In this document: positions 14,157 to 21,293 of the stretch, piece by piece
Layout of the letters: each line of letters opens with the position of its first letter
Numbering within the stretch: the stretch's first letter is position 1
DNA from: a virus
DNA: 41,743 nucleotides
Reading direction: 5' to 3' (one strand)
Virus record (IMG/VR): IMGVR_UViG_3300033552_000022
Location: 1 to 41,743 of that record
Position numbers and translations under genes: made by a program
The notes under the pieces: model-generated
The model's input: only the letters and a program-made list of their open reading frames with translations
Told to the model about the DNA's origin: nothing
The model's database searches: none

Positions 14157-14392
14157 GCTGCCCCCGTCTTTGGCTTTACCGCGAGGCCGCGCCATGGGAG
14201 GTTTTGGTGAGGCGAGCGATCATCGTGCTCGACGCAATTCTCGATACGGAACCAGCCGCCCAACTCCCAAAAATTGCCGTTCCAGCGCCAATAGCAAGGG
14301 TGTCCGTCATCGAACCCATCGTCACGCTGGTAGAACCCGACGCGCTTCGGCTTCACGCTGCCATCGAACCACGGTGTAAGTTTCTTGCTCAT
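14153..14392 (-). CDS. Small conserved phage protein (Trp-rich)
   Basis: 79 aa from ATG 14392, preceded by AGAGGA. An in-frame ATG at 14407 overlapping the helicase stop is possible. It contains LTPWFDGSVKPKRVGFYQRD and WRWNGNFWELGGWF, a pattern frequent in small phage proteins next to replication genes. Role unknown. Confidence 0.7.
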   Translation of the reverse strand: MSKKLTPWFDGSVKPKRVGFYQRDDGFDDGHPCYWRWNGNFWELGGWFRIENCVEHDDRSPHQNLPWRGLAVKPKTGAA

Positions 14393-14403
14393 GCTGTCCT
14401 CTT

Positions 14404-15750
14404 TCATTCAAAGCCTCTGGAACGTGGTTTGTGCTCTTGCTCGCGCTCATTGGGTGGAACCCATGCGTGCGTGAGGTCGGTAAAGTTGGTTGATGAGCCG
14501 ATGAAGTTCAGCCCGACGGTGCCGGGTTGCCCCTGACGCTGCTTGCCAGTGATCACTTCGCAAATCCCCTTATCCCGTGTCGCTGGGAAATAAGCCTCGT
14601 CCCGGTAGAGGAAAATGACGTTGGCGGCGTCTTGCTCGATTGATCCGGACATAGCCAGGTCGGCCATGATCGGGCGGCGATCTTGGCGCTTCTCGCACTC
14701 GCGGTTTAGCTGGGCCAGCAGCAGCACGGCACAGTCAAGCTCCTTGGAGAGCGCCACAGCGCCCCGCGTGTGCTCGCCAATGTCGTACGCCTTGTTCTCG
14801 CTAGAGCCACCCGTGATAAAGCTCAGTTGGTCGATCACGAGCAAGTCAAGGCCGTGCCGGCGCTTGATGCCCCGAGCCTTGGCGCGAATCTCAAGCATCG
14901 ACAGGCTGGTAGCGTCATCGATGTACATGTTGAGTTCTTGCGCCTTGGCAAAAGCAGCGGTAACGCGATCCCATGTCAGCGGGTCACTTTCCTTCGGCTT
15001 GCGCAGCCATGAGACAGACAACCCGCCAAGCGCGGCGATGTTGCGGTCGCTAACCTGCGTCTTGCTCATTTCCATGGACAGAAACAGGGACGTACCATCA
15101 ATGGCCACGTTGCGCGCCAGAGCCAAGCCCATTGCGGTTTTGCCCATGCCTGGCCGCGCAGCAAGAATTGACATGGTGCCGCGCTCAAGCCCACCGTCTA
15201 GCATCGTGTCGAGGTCACGGAAGCCGGTAGAGATTGGCTTGATCAGGCCATCCATGCGCGCTGTCAATAAATCGACATAGCCAGCAAGCAAGTCGCCAGC
15301 CTTGACCGGCTCGCTGCCTTCTTTGAATTGCGCGAGTTCATCGAGCTTTTGCGCCATGCGGTCGATAATGACTAGGGCAGGCTCTACGGCGTTTTGTGCC
15401 TCGGCCTGTGCCTGCACACCAAAACCATCAAGCGAACGCAGTAGGGCGCGATCTGACACGATTTGGGCGTGTTTGCTGACGTTCGCCCCGCTGCTTGCGG
15501 ACGCTTGGAGCGCGAACAGGTATTTCAGGCAGTCTTCGACCGAGTTTTTCAAAGCGTCGGCAACCGTGATTGCATCGGCCCGATGGCCTGCCGTGATCTG
15601 GCTCACCATTTCGGCAAAGATTGCTCGGTGGTCAGCACGGTAAAACTGATCGACGGCAAGTGTCGGGATACGGTCTAAGGCTCCGTTGTCCACCAGGAGC
15701 GAGCCGAGCACGGCCTGTTCTGCGGTAAGGCTGAAAAGTTCGCGAGTCAT
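14404..15750 (-). CDS. dnaB: Replicative DNA helicase, DnaB family
   Basis: 448 aa. The N-terminal domain is helical (SLTAEQAVLGSLLVDNGALD, as in DnaB). The RecA-like domain has Walker A ARPGMGKTAMG near residue 200, Walker B LLVIDQLSFI, a Gln-containing motif LLAQLNRECEKR and the C-terminal SGSIEQDAANVIFLYRDE typical of DnaB. It unwinds DNA ahead of the fork. The start at 15750 overlaps the replication-protein stop by ATGA. The two genes form an initiator plus helicase pair, so the phage needs no helicase capture but does rely on host polymerase. Confidence 0.93.
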   Translation of the reverse strand: MTRELFSLTAEQAVLGSLLVDNGALDRIPTLAVDQFYRADHRAIFAEMVSQITAGHRADAITVADALKNSVEDCLKYLFALQASASSGANVSKHAQIVSDRALLRSLDGFGVQAQAEAQNAVEPALVIIDRMAQKLDELAQFKEGSEPVKAGDLLAGYVDLLTARMDGLIKPISTGFRDLDTMLDGGLERGTMSILAARPGMGKTAMGLALARNVAIDGTSLFLSMEMSKTQVSDRNIAALGGLSVSWLRKPKESDPLTWDRVTAAFAKAQELNMYIDDATSLSMLEIRAKARGIKRRHGLDLLVIDQLSFITGGSSENKAYDIGEHTRGAVALSKELDCAVLLLAQLNRECEKRQDRRPIMADLAMSGSIEQDAANVIFLYRDEAYFPATRDKGICEVITGKQRQGQPGTVGLNFIGSSTNFTDLTHAWVPPNEREQEHKPRSRGFE

Positions 15751-16529
15751 AACGCCTCCCCGTGCTGGCGTTTTGCCTGCTGGCCAACAGTCGTCAGGCC
15801 GTAGCCATCGTTGCCGATGTACCAGAGCTTGAACCAGTTGCCGCGCACCGACTTTCCGAACACTGACGGCCAAGCCTTGTAGCGCTTCGCACCGTCCATG
15901 CCGTAGCGGTCCTTGAACTCAAGCCATTGCAGGCGCAGGAAGTCGCGGGACAGCCCAACCTTATCGGCATAGTCAAAAACAGAATCGTCTTCGGGGATCG
16001 GCTTTGCTTGCACCGCCTTGCAGTTTTCCAGGTACGACTTGAGCGAGATTGCAGAAAGAGATTTCCGGACAAGCCCCGCTTGCGGGGTATGGGGTAGTTC
16101 TTTATTCTCTTCTCTTCTCTTCTCTTCTCTAGGTAACGGCACGCTAACGATTGGAGCGTTACCTTTTGCGTTACCTTCATCGTTACTTTTGTGTTTTGCG
16201 ACCCGTTTTGCGGTCAAAGCGCGGTCCTTTGCGGTCTTTCCGTTGTGTCGGTCGAAGTGAGGCAGCATCAGACCATCATCAGTCTTGACCAGCCATCCCG
16301 CATTACACATGGCTTGTGCGAAACCACTAACGCAAGAGATACGGTCGAGTAACGCAAAAGTAACGCCGGGAGCGTTACCAGCGATTGTTTGTTGATCGAA
16401 CCAACGCCATACCTTGAGTAACTTTCCAACGGTCAAATCTGGATCGTCCCATTGCATTGCGGCAGTGATTGCAAACACTTCCTGCTTTTCAGGTGTGCTT
16501 GCCTCAAACTTTAACCATTCGCCCGCCAT
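15747..16529 (-). CDS. Replication initiator-like protein
   Basis: 260 aa from ATG 16529 (TGATG overlap with the upstream 49-aa gene). The N-terminal half (MAGEWLKFEAST, KLLKVWRWFDQQTIAGNAPG, LMLPHFDRHNGKTAKDRALT) is the winged-helix-like start of phage O/DnaT-like replication proteins. The middle is a Lys/Arg/Glu linker carrying repeats at DNA level. The C-terminal part (DRYGMDGAKRYKAWPSVFGK) may contact helicase. It lies directly before DnaB. Candidate origin iterons lie inside the gene, as in lambda O. Confidence 0.75.
   Translation of the reverse strand: MAGEWLKFEASTPEKQEVFAITAAMQWDDPDLTVGKLLKVWRWFDQQTIAGNAPGVTFALLDRISCVSGFAQAMCNAGWLVKTDDGLMLPHFDRHNGKTAKDRALTAKRVAKHKSNDEGNAKGNAPIVSVPLPREEKRREENKELPHTPQAGLVRKSLSAISLKSYLENCKAVQAKPIPEDDSVFDYADKVGLSRDFLRLQWLEFKDRYGMDGAKRYKAWPSVFGKSVRGNWFKLWYIGNDGYGLTTVGQQAKRQHGEAL
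16105..16129. repeat. Pentanucleotide repeat (TTCTC)x5
   Basis: Five perfect TTCTC units within the replication gene, coding on the minus strand for REEKRREE. Because 5 is not a multiple of 3, gain or loss of a unit would shift the frame. It is also a strand-asymmetric purine/pyrimidine tract next to the 12-bp repeats. Confidence 0.9.
16156..16191. repeat. Three 12-bp direct repeats, candidate origin iterons
   Basis: CGTTAC occurs at 16157, 16169 and 16181, exactly 12 bp apart, each followed by CTTT or TTTT. More copies flank it: GTAACG at 16133, 16349 and 16360 and CGTTAC at 16373. The cluster sits inside the replication-protein gene, where lambda has its origin. Confidence 0.5.
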
Positions 16530-16678
16530 CAATGCCCCCGTTCTTTTTTGCTGCCGCCGAGGATCGCGACGAGATACCGGCACAGTTCATGTGCCAGTTC
16601 GCGCTTCTCGGCTGGGGTCTTGAGGTTTTGAATATTGGCTGCGGCCCTTACCGCTGCTTGCTGCGCTGGCGACTTCAT
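16529..16678 (-). CDS. Small hypothetical protein before the replication gene
   Basis: 49 aa. The ATG at 16678 overlaps the upstream stop (ATGA), and its own stop overlaps the start of the replication protein (TGATG). It is helical: PAQQAAVRAAANIQNL then AEKRELAHELCRYLVAIL. The tight coupling on both sides supports a real gene. Function unknown. Confidence 0.7.
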   Translation of the reverse strand: MKSPAQQAAVRAAANIQNLKTPAEKRELAHELCRYLVAILGGSKKERGH

Positions 16679-17085
16679 GGCACCCCCAAAGCTGACGCCC
16701 AGGTGTTCGGCTTCTTGACCGCTGCCGCCACCCGATCCTTGGCACGGCGATGCGCTTTAACGAGGTCGTGGCGCTCGGTGCCTTTAATGCGCTTCCACCA
16801 GCTGGCGTTTTCTTCGCGCTTGGTCAGTGGTTCGGGCTTAGAAGCATCCTTGCGATTCCCATTGGCATACATGGGGATATAGGTGCCATAGAACCCGTAG
16901 CGCTGCCACTTGGCGATGTAGATCAACTTAGGCGTTTCGCTGCGCATGGCCCGAAGGTAGGAGTTCAACCTAGGCTCAGATGTGAACGTGGCGCGGGACA
17001 GGTCATGCAGGTTCATAGGGCCGTCTACAAGCGCCGCCGTGATGCGATTGCGACGAAGGATTGCTTGGCTTGATAGAGTCGTCAT
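16675..17085 (-). CDS. Winged-helix-like DNA-binding protein
   Basis: 136 aa. The N-terminus, SQAILRRNRITAALVDGP then MNLHDLSRATFTSEPRLNSY, reads like a helix-turn-helix that opens on a regulator-type winged helix, and IYIAKWQRYGFYG could be the wing. The C-terminus is basic (KREENASWWKRIKG, HRRAKDRVAAAVKK). Coupled by 4-bp overlaps on both sides in the replication operon. It could help replication or transcription; no specific family is claimed. Confidence 0.65.
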   Translation of the reverse strand: MTTLSSQAILRRNRITAALVDGPMNLHDLSRATFTSEPRLNSYLRAMRSETPKLIYIAKWQRYGFYGTYIPMYANGNRKDASKPEPLTKREENASWWKRIKGTERHDLVKAHRRAKDRVAAAVKKPNTWASALGVP

Positions 17086-17318
17086 GCTGGCTCACCCTGA
17101 CCTTGCGCAATACGCGAGCCAGTAGCCGGCGCAGAATGCAGTTGTGGGAGAGCGACGCCGCTTTTTAGCAAGTTAAAAGTGCGCACCCAATCAGCGTGAG
17201 CTGGTGAGCCGGGGTTCATGTTGTGGGAGTCGATGGAATCGCCACGCACGAATGCAGCGGTAGCTTTGTCGATGACGCGGGCGCGAAGCTGGGCGCGGGA
17301 CATGATCTGTTCATCCAT
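17082..17318 (-). CDS. Hypothetical early protein
   Basis: 78 aa from ATG 17318, preceded by AGGGG (spacer 7). It contains SRAQLRARVIDKATAAFVRG and SPAHADWVRTFNLLKSG. It overlaps both neighbours by a few bases. Not recognised. Confidence 0.65.
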   Translation of the reverse strand: MDEQIMSRAQLRARVIDKATAAFVRGDSIDSHNMNPGSPAHADWVRTFNLLKSGVALPQLHSAPATGSRIAQGQGEPA

Positions 17319-17538
17319 GGGACACCCCTGAGCGTTTGAGGGCGGCGATAGCCATGCGTTGGCGTGCAGCGTCACGCTTGGTGATCAGGTCAGCGAGGAT
17401 GGCGCGAGCGCATTCCATCTTCTTGTCGGCGTGGTCTTTGGTGACGGCGCCACATGCAACGCCACGAGGTAGCGAGCGCTCCATGTGGCGAATCTGGCCT
17501 TCTTGGTATTCGATCTGTTCTGCGAGGGTGGGCTTCAT
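17311..17538 (-). CDS. Hypothetical early protein
   Basis: 75 aa. The ATG at 17538 overlaps the preceding stop (ATGA). It is mostly helical and charged, EQIEYQEGQIRHMERSL then KKMECARAILADLITKRDAA, consistent with a short coiled coil. Not recognised. Confidence 0.65.
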   Translation of the reverse strand: MKPTLAEQIEYQEGQIRHMERSLPRGVACGAVTKDHADKKMECARAILADLITKRDAARQRMAIAALKRSGVSHG

Positions 17539-17780
17539 AACTTTACCTCTGCACCCGATTTGATACGCAGCTGATGCCCGCGCCATGACTTGTTAAACGC
17601 TTCGACCAAGCCTTTTTCGAGCAAAGCGTTCGCCGCTGTCGTTACCCGTGTGAAATTGTCCTGACGCCAGTAATACGCGTTCGGGTTTAAGCGGCCCGCA
17701 TAGGGCATGTAACCAACCGTGACGCCGGCTTTCATCGCGTCCAGCAGCTCTTGCTGGGTCTTGCTGAGTTTGGCGCTCAT
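17535..17780 (-). CDS. Small winged-helix-like protein
   Basis: 81 aa. SKTQQELLDAMKAGVTVGYM, then TRVTTAANALLEKGLVEAF, has the look of a winged helix: helix, turn, recognition-type helix, then a basic strand (HQLRIKSG). Coupled to the upstream gene by ATGA. A DNA-binding role is inference. Confidence 0.65.
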   Translation of the reverse strand: MSAKLSKTQQELLDAMKAGVTVGYMPYAGRLNPNAYYWRQDNFTRVTTAANALLEKGLVEAFNKSWRGHQLRIKSGAEVKL

Positions 17781-17971
17781 GACTCGCTCACTTTGCGATT
17801 CAGGCGGTCGATTGCTTCGCGCATGCTGTTCATCAGTTTGTACGTGGCGCGCTTGTCTTCGTGTTCGCCGGTAGCGATGGATACACGGTCAGCAGTGCGC
17901 CAATTGACCGCTGCAACGACAACGCGCTCTTTCGCGTCATCGTGCAGGGCAGGGGGTGGGAGAATTGGCAT
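17777..17971 (-). CDS. Hypothetical early protein
   Basis: 64 aa with AAAGGAAC before the ATG. The C-terminal half, KRATYKLMNSMREAIDRLNR, is helical. Overlaps the next gene by 4 bp. Not recognised. Confidence 0.6.
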   Translation of the reverse strand: MPILPPPALHDDAKERVVVAAVNWRTADRVSIATGEHEDKRATYKLMNSMREAIDRLNRKVSES

Positions 17972-18017
17972 TCTTGTTCCTTTGGGTTGTTCGGCAAATC
18001 ACTTCAATCGAAACCCG

Positions 18018-18269
18018 TTAAACCCGCATTGGGGTCTTCGCTCCACCACGTCGGGCCGGAAACCTGGCCATGTTCTGGCTATGTTTTGGCCGTTCCGTTC
18101 TGCGCCGCTCGTGACTATCATTCACTCGTCGCGGCACCCAACTGCGCACCAGATCACGTAAAGCTTTGCTGTGCGTGAGGTCTGCGTCTGTGCACTTGCG
18201 GGACAGTTCCAAGTACTCGTCGGAACTGAGCAGGGTCTTAACTACGATGTGGCGGGCGTTAGGGTTCAT
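18018..18269 (-). CDS. Putative ribbon-helix-helix protein
   Basis: 83 aa. ARHIVVKTLLSSDEYLELSR and HSKALRDLVRSWV fit a beta strand followed by two helices, as in RHH DNA-binding proteins. The C-terminal tail is highly basic (RRRTERPKH, FPARRGG). It is the second gene of the leftward operon. Moderate confidence in the fold, none in the target. Confidence 0.55.
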   Translation of the reverse strand: MNPNARHIVVKTLLSSDEYLELSRKCTDADLTHSKALRDLVRSWVPRRVNDSHERRRTERPKHSQNMARFPARRGGAKTPMRV

Positions 18270-18323
18270 TTGGTTTTTCCTTAGTTGTAGTTCAGGACTT
18301 CGGGTGATTCTGGTGATGCGAAA

Positions 18324-18563
18324 TTAGGGAGGGGTGGGGCGTCGTCGGCGGTCGCCAGCAGCGGCCCGGTCTTGCTCGACAAAGTAATCGTGCAGCGCCT
18401 CTGTGGTGCTAGTACGCGGGTCTTTGGTTTCCCGGTAAGCGATCTTGCAGATGGTCTTCTCAGGCACGCCGCTAACCTTGGCAATTTCCGGCCATAGGCG
18501 AGGCATTGCGGCGCGCAAATGGCGAACGACGAATTCGACGCGGGGGATAGGTTTGGTAGTCAT
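18324..18563 (-). CDS. Cro-like helix-turn-helix regulator
   Basis: 79 aa from ATG 18563. WPEIAKVSGVPEKTICKIAY is a clear HTH, followed by RTSTTEALHDYFVEQD. It is the first gene of the leftward operon and divergent from the repressor, the Cro position. No ribosome site precedes the ATG. The predicted -10 box ends exactly 7 bases upstream, so the message may be leaderless. It probably binds the same operators as the repressor. Confidence 0.75.
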   Translation of the reverse strand: MTTKPIPRVEFVVRHLRAAMPRLWPEIAKVSGVPEKTICKIAYRETKDPRTSTTEALHDYFVEQDRAAAGDRRRRPTPP

Positions 18564-18569
18564 GGAAGA

Positions 18570-18610
18570 ACGATAACCCATATATGGGATTTACACAACC
18601 CACAAACGGG
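18570..18610 (-). promoter_or_regulatory. Leftward early promoter with operator pair
   Basis: On the minus strand TTGTGT (18598-18593), 17 bases and TATCGT (18575-18570). Operators are CCCATATATGGG (18577-18588, a perfect palindrome, inside the spacer) and CCCACAAACGGG (18599-18610, just upstream of -35), 22 bp apart. The same layout recurs at the rightward promoter, 19949-19989. Confidence 0.7.
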
Positions 18611-18635
18611 ACATTTTTTACGGCAAAGTGCCGGG

Positions 18636-19049
18636 ATGAAGAAAACTATGCCATTGAAACAAATACTTGCTGAGAACCTAAACGCCCTGATGAAGCAAAC
18701 CATGGGCATGGACACAAACGAAAAGGTTCATGCCCGGTCGGGGATCGGACGCGGGACGATTGATCGTCTTCGCAAGTATGAAGTTTCAACCACGCTGGAT
18801 ACGGTAGACCAGCTGGCCGAAGCATTCAGCGTATCGCCGCTTGCTCTTTTGTCGCCGCCTGGGGCCGAAGCTGTCGCGCCGTTGCCATTGCGGCAGGACG
18901 ATAGCAAGACCCGGATTGATCGCTTATCCGCCGAAGAAGACTTGTGGGTTCAAACACTCAGAGCGATGGATAAACCGGAGAGGGCGCAATTGCTTGAAAT
19001 TAGCGCTGTCATGGCGAGGGCATCACGAGCTGCTGCGAACGAGCCTTAA
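18636..19049 (+). CDS. Phage repressor, HTH (CI position)
   Basis: 137 aa from ATG 18636 (18648 also possible). The HTH region is MDTNEKVHARSGIGRGTIDR, then LRKYEVSTTLDTVDQLAEAF, a typical XRE-type repressor domain in residues 10-65. The C-terminal part is short and lacks the Ser/Lys protease of LexA/CI repressors, so it is not self-cleaving; induction may depend on an antirepressor, such as that at 33042. It is divergent from the Cro-like gene. The operators on either side of it are probably its targets. Confidence 0.75.
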   Translation: MKKTMPLKQILAENLNALMKQTMGMDTNEKVHARSGIGRGTIDRLRKYEVSTTLDTVDQLAEAFSVSPLALLSPPGAEAVAPLPLRQDDSKTRIDRLSAEEDLWVQTLRAMDKPERAQLLEISAVMARASRAAANEP

Positions 19050-19175
19050 CTGGTTAAGCTCCCGCTTTTTCGGAAAGTGCTTCGCCTGAATCTCTAAAAT
19101 CAGGATGGCTTTTAGCCGCTGAGCCGGATGAAGCAAATCGAAGGCCGCAAGTAACTTCTTTTGATCGTTTGTCAT
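19023..19175 (-). CDS. Small convergent ORF
   Basis: 50 aa, minus strand, overlapping the repressor 3' end by 27 bp. NDQKKLLAAFDLLHPAQRLK, then AILILEIQAKHFPKKREL, reads as amphipathic helices. The ribosome site is weak. It may be a minor gene or chance. Confidence 0.35.
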   Translation of the reverse strand: MTNDQKKLLAAFDLLHPAQRLKAILILEIQAKHFPKKRELNQLRLVRSSS

Positions 19176-19220
19176 CTTGGATGTTTTTGCAATTCGTTAA
19201 ACGAGTGTCAAATATAGCAT

Positions 19221-19236
19221 GTAGGAAAATTCCTAC
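19221..19236. promoter_or_regulatory. Palindrome upstream of the RHH gene
   Basis: GTAGGAA-AA-TTCCTAC, perfect 7-bp arms. It lies in the 185-bp gap between the 50-aa ORF and the RHH gene. Possible operator. Confidence 0.45.
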
Positions 19237-19302
19237 GAATAAGAATAGAGCGATTTGTGCATGCTAATTCGTTGACGAAATGTCACAGATTCTAACGTTG
19301 AT

Positions 19303-19319
19303 GTTCCCATGTTGGGAAC
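19303..19319. promoter_or_regulatory. Palindrome upstream of the RHH gene
   Basis: GTTCCCA-TGT-TGGGAAC, perfect 7-bp arms, 42 bp before the RHH start. It is a plausible operator for autoregulation by the RHH protein. Confidence 0.5.
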
Positions 19320-19360
19320 GTTTTTGGTACGCGGCAGTTTGACGCCGGGAAAATTGGGCG

Positions 19361-19585
19361 ATGACGAAACCGCCCATAAATAAAGTATCACAGAAGGACT
19401 ACGTTCATTCAGCTGTGCGATTCCCTCCCGAACTTCGTGATGAGCTGCGATCAGCGGCAGAGCGCAATGGCCGAAGCTTCAACGCAGAGGTGCTGTCGCG
19501 GTTGCATGCTCAGCCAACAGATGCGGTGCTGGCCGAATTAGCAGACCTCAAGCGCCTAGTGCGGCAAATATTGGATCAGATGTAA
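19361..19585 (+). CDS. Arc/Mnt-like RHH repressor
   Basis: 74 aa. KDYVHSAVRFPPELRDELRS then AAERNGRSFNAEVLSRLHAQ is a textbook RHH fold: a strand with VRFP, helix A, NGRSFN turn and helix B. It matches the Mnt-like protein at 34062 (DYIKTALRLPRAL, NSLNAEFVARL), so the phage carries two related RHH regulators. The C-terminus (LAELADLKRLVRQILDQM) is a short coiled coil, probably for tetramer formation as in Mnt. Expressed with the repressor group. Confidence 0.8.
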   Translation: MTKPPINKVSQKDYVHSAVRFPPELRDELRSAAERNGRSFNAEVLSRLHAQPTDAVLAELADLKRLVRQILDQM

Positions 19586-19625
19586 GCGACGCGGCACGCT
19601 CCCATGCCGGAACTAGGGAATAAAA

Positions 19626-19820
19626 ATGAAAAAGATTGTAGCGTTAATTTTGATGGTTGCGTGCTCATCGGCCTTTGCAGCCATGGGCATTTTGGTTAGC
19701 TCCGAGGCGACGACCACACCTGGCGGTGCCGCAGGTTGGAAGTGCACATATAACGTGAACGGACGCAACGTGGTCACCTACACCGCGCAGGTTTGCCCGC
19801 CAACGATGAACTTCCAGTAA
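19626..19820 (+). CDS. Small secreted protein in the lysogeny operon
   Basis: 64 aa. The signal peptide is MKKIVALILMVACSSAFA, with likely cleavage after AFA. The mature part is ~46 aa with Thr/Ser/Gly and two cysteines (KCTYNV and AQVCPP) that could pair in the periplasm. GAATAAAA precedes the ATG. It is followed by a strong terminator, so it is the last gene of the repressor-linked unit and may be expressed in lysogens. A conversion or exclusion role is possible but not shown. Confidence 0.65.
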   Translation: MKKIVALILMVACSSAFAAMGILVSSEATTTPGGAAGWKCTYNVNGRNVVTYTAQVCPPTMNFQ

Positions 19821-19837
19821 TTCTACGCCTCGCCCTG

Positions 19838-19864
19838 AAAGCCCGCCTCCTAGCGGGTTTTTTT
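19838..19864 (+). terminator. Intrinsic terminator ending the immunity transcript
   Basis: GCCCGC/GCGGGT stem with a 6-base loop followed by seven T, on the plus strand, 17 bases after the stop of the secreted protein. Confidence 0.88.
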
Positions 19865-19948
19865 ACGCCAAAAATTTCCTTATTCAAAAAAGAACTCATT
19901 TCATCCCCTACTCATAACGATTGAATCTAAGTCGCATCGTCCCCATAT

Positions 19949-19989
19949 CCCACAAACGGGTTGCACATATCCCGTATCTGGGATAATAT
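19949..19989 (+). promoter_or_regulatory. Rightward early promoter with operator pair
   Basis: TTGCAC (19961-19966), 17 bases, TAATAT (19984-19989). Operators are CCCACAAACGGG (19949-19960), identical to 18599-18610, and CCCGTATCTGGG (19971-19982), 22 bp apart. The layout mirrors the leftward promoter. Confidence 0.75.
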
Positions 19990-20035
19990 CTCTACATCAG
20001 GTGCCGGTTACCTAGTTCGTGTGGAGGGGAAGCAA

Positions 20036-20809
20036 ATGACTGAATCGACAGCGAAGAAGTACCACTACGCGGTTACTCCGCAGGAGCGGCCTCAGCTCGT
20101 AGAGCTTTACAAATCAGGGGTAACTCTTGCCGCAGTTGGGCAGAAGTATGGGATTACCCGTGAGCGCGTTCGTCAGCTGCTTAAAAAAGCTGGGGTTACA
20201 AGCTTTGAGGGCGGCAGGACCATGCGTTCCTTGGCCGGCACCGATGACCGTGTTTCCGAGTTGCGAAAGAAGTCGGATCGCGCCGAGTTGCGCAGCCAGC
20301 GCAAATGGGGAATGTGTTTTGACGACTACAAAACGCACGTTGCCGAGTATGGCTCAACGTCAAAGGTCGGAAGCCCCATGAATCGCTACATTCATCAGCG
20401 CAAAAACGCGGAGCGCCGAGGTATTGAATGGGGGTTCACGTTCGCAAGCTGGTGGGCAATTTGGCAGGAATCGGGCAAGTGGTCCGAACGTGGGCGCGGC
20501 GCCTATGTGATGGCCCGTCATGGCGACGGCGCTACATCTTATTCGCCAGAGAATGTCTATATCTGCACGCAATCGCAGAATTCAAAAGACAGTTTTATCG
20601 TAAGCCCGCTGGCTGTGCGGTTTAAAGATAGGCCGTCTTTGGCTGGCACAGGTCGGGGCTGGACTTTGGATAAGCGCTGCACACTTCGGCCCTATATGTC
20701 GCAATTTCGCGGTAAAAATCTCGGCCAATTTGCAACCGCTGATGAGGCGCGTGGGGCATATCTGGCTGCGTTTGAGGAATACACCAACCAATTGAAGGCG
20801 GCAGCATGA
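20036..20809 (+). CDS. HTH protein with HNH-like C-terminal region
   Basis: 257 aa from ATG 20036, preceded by GGAGGGG. The N-terminal HTH (TLAAVGQKYGITRERVRQLL, residues ~30-50) resembles sigma-70 region 4. The C-terminal half has NRYIHQRKNAERRGIEWGFT and ARHGDGATSYSPENVYICTQ, followed by SQNSKDS, a pattern shared with small phage nucleases. It is the first gene of the rightward operon. It could be a homing-type endonuclease with its own DNA-binding domain or an early regulator. The HNH catalytic set is not complete by eye. Confidence 0.55.
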   Translation: MTESTAKKYHYAVTPQERPQLVELYKSGVTLAAVGQKYGITRERVRQLLKKAGVTSFEGGRTMRSLAGTDDRVSELRKKSDRAELRSQRKWGMCFDDYKTHVAEYGSTSKVGSPMNRYIHQRKNAERRGIEWGFTFASWWAIWQESGKWSERGRGAYVMARHGDGATSYSPENVYICTQSQNSKDSFIVSPLAVRFKDRPSLAGTGRGWTLDKRCTLRPYMSQFRGKNLGQFATADEARGAYLAAFEEYTNQLKAAA

Positions 20810-21099
20810 TCATCGCCACCACACTCATCGACCTGGCCACCACCATCTTTGCAGATGAAGGCATGAACGAAGTTCTGCGCCAGTCGGGTGCTGTAACGGC
20901 TGATTGCTGGATGGAAGGCGGTCGTGTGGTCAAGGTCACTTGCCCTGATGGGATCACGTTTCGCGGCCCATCCGGCACCCTGACGCGCCCTGACAACTTC
21001 AACGTGACCGACCTGTGCGACTTGCCTGCGCTGGCTCGCCAGATTGCCGCTGACAAGGTGGAGCGCGACGAGCAGCAGATTGCGGCGCACTACGTCTGA
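20806..21099 (+). CDS. Hypothetical early protein
   Basis: 97 aa overlapping the previous stop (ATGA). A helical start (IIATTLIDLATTIFADEGMN), a beta-rich centre (GGRVVKVTCPDGITFRGPSG) and a helical end. Not recognised. Confidence 0.65.
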   Translation: MIIATTLIDLATTIFADEGMNEVLRQSGAVTADCWMEGGRVVKVTCPDGITFRGPSGTLTRPDNFNVTDLCDLPALARQIAADKVERDEQQIAAHYV

Positions 21100-21134
21100 A
21101 TTCGCCTCTTAACCATACTGACACAGAGAACGCC

Positions 21135-21293
21135 ATGACCTTTCAAGTAACCCTCGACTTCAAGAAAGGTGCCAGCTTTGGCACCAAAGTGACCGCGACG
21201 ACTGAGGCCGACGCCATCCGCGCTGCGACTCGTTTCGCGCAGCAGAACGGCTTCGACCAGCCGGTAAAGAAGGCTAAGGCGGTGCCAGCATGA
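21135..21293 (+). CDS. Small early protein
   Basis: 52 aa. MTFQVTLDFKKGASFGTKVT, then TTEADAIRAATRFAQQNGF, is a beta hairpin plus helix, and the tail is basic (KKAKAV). Coupled by ATGA to the next ORF. Not recognised. Confidence 0.6.
   Translation: MTFQVTLDFKKGASFGTKVTATTEADAIRAATRFAQQNGFDQPVKKAKAVPA

Noticed and set aside
16105-16378. CRISPR array
   Set aside because: Repeats are 5 or 12 bp without spacers of regular length; no cas genes.
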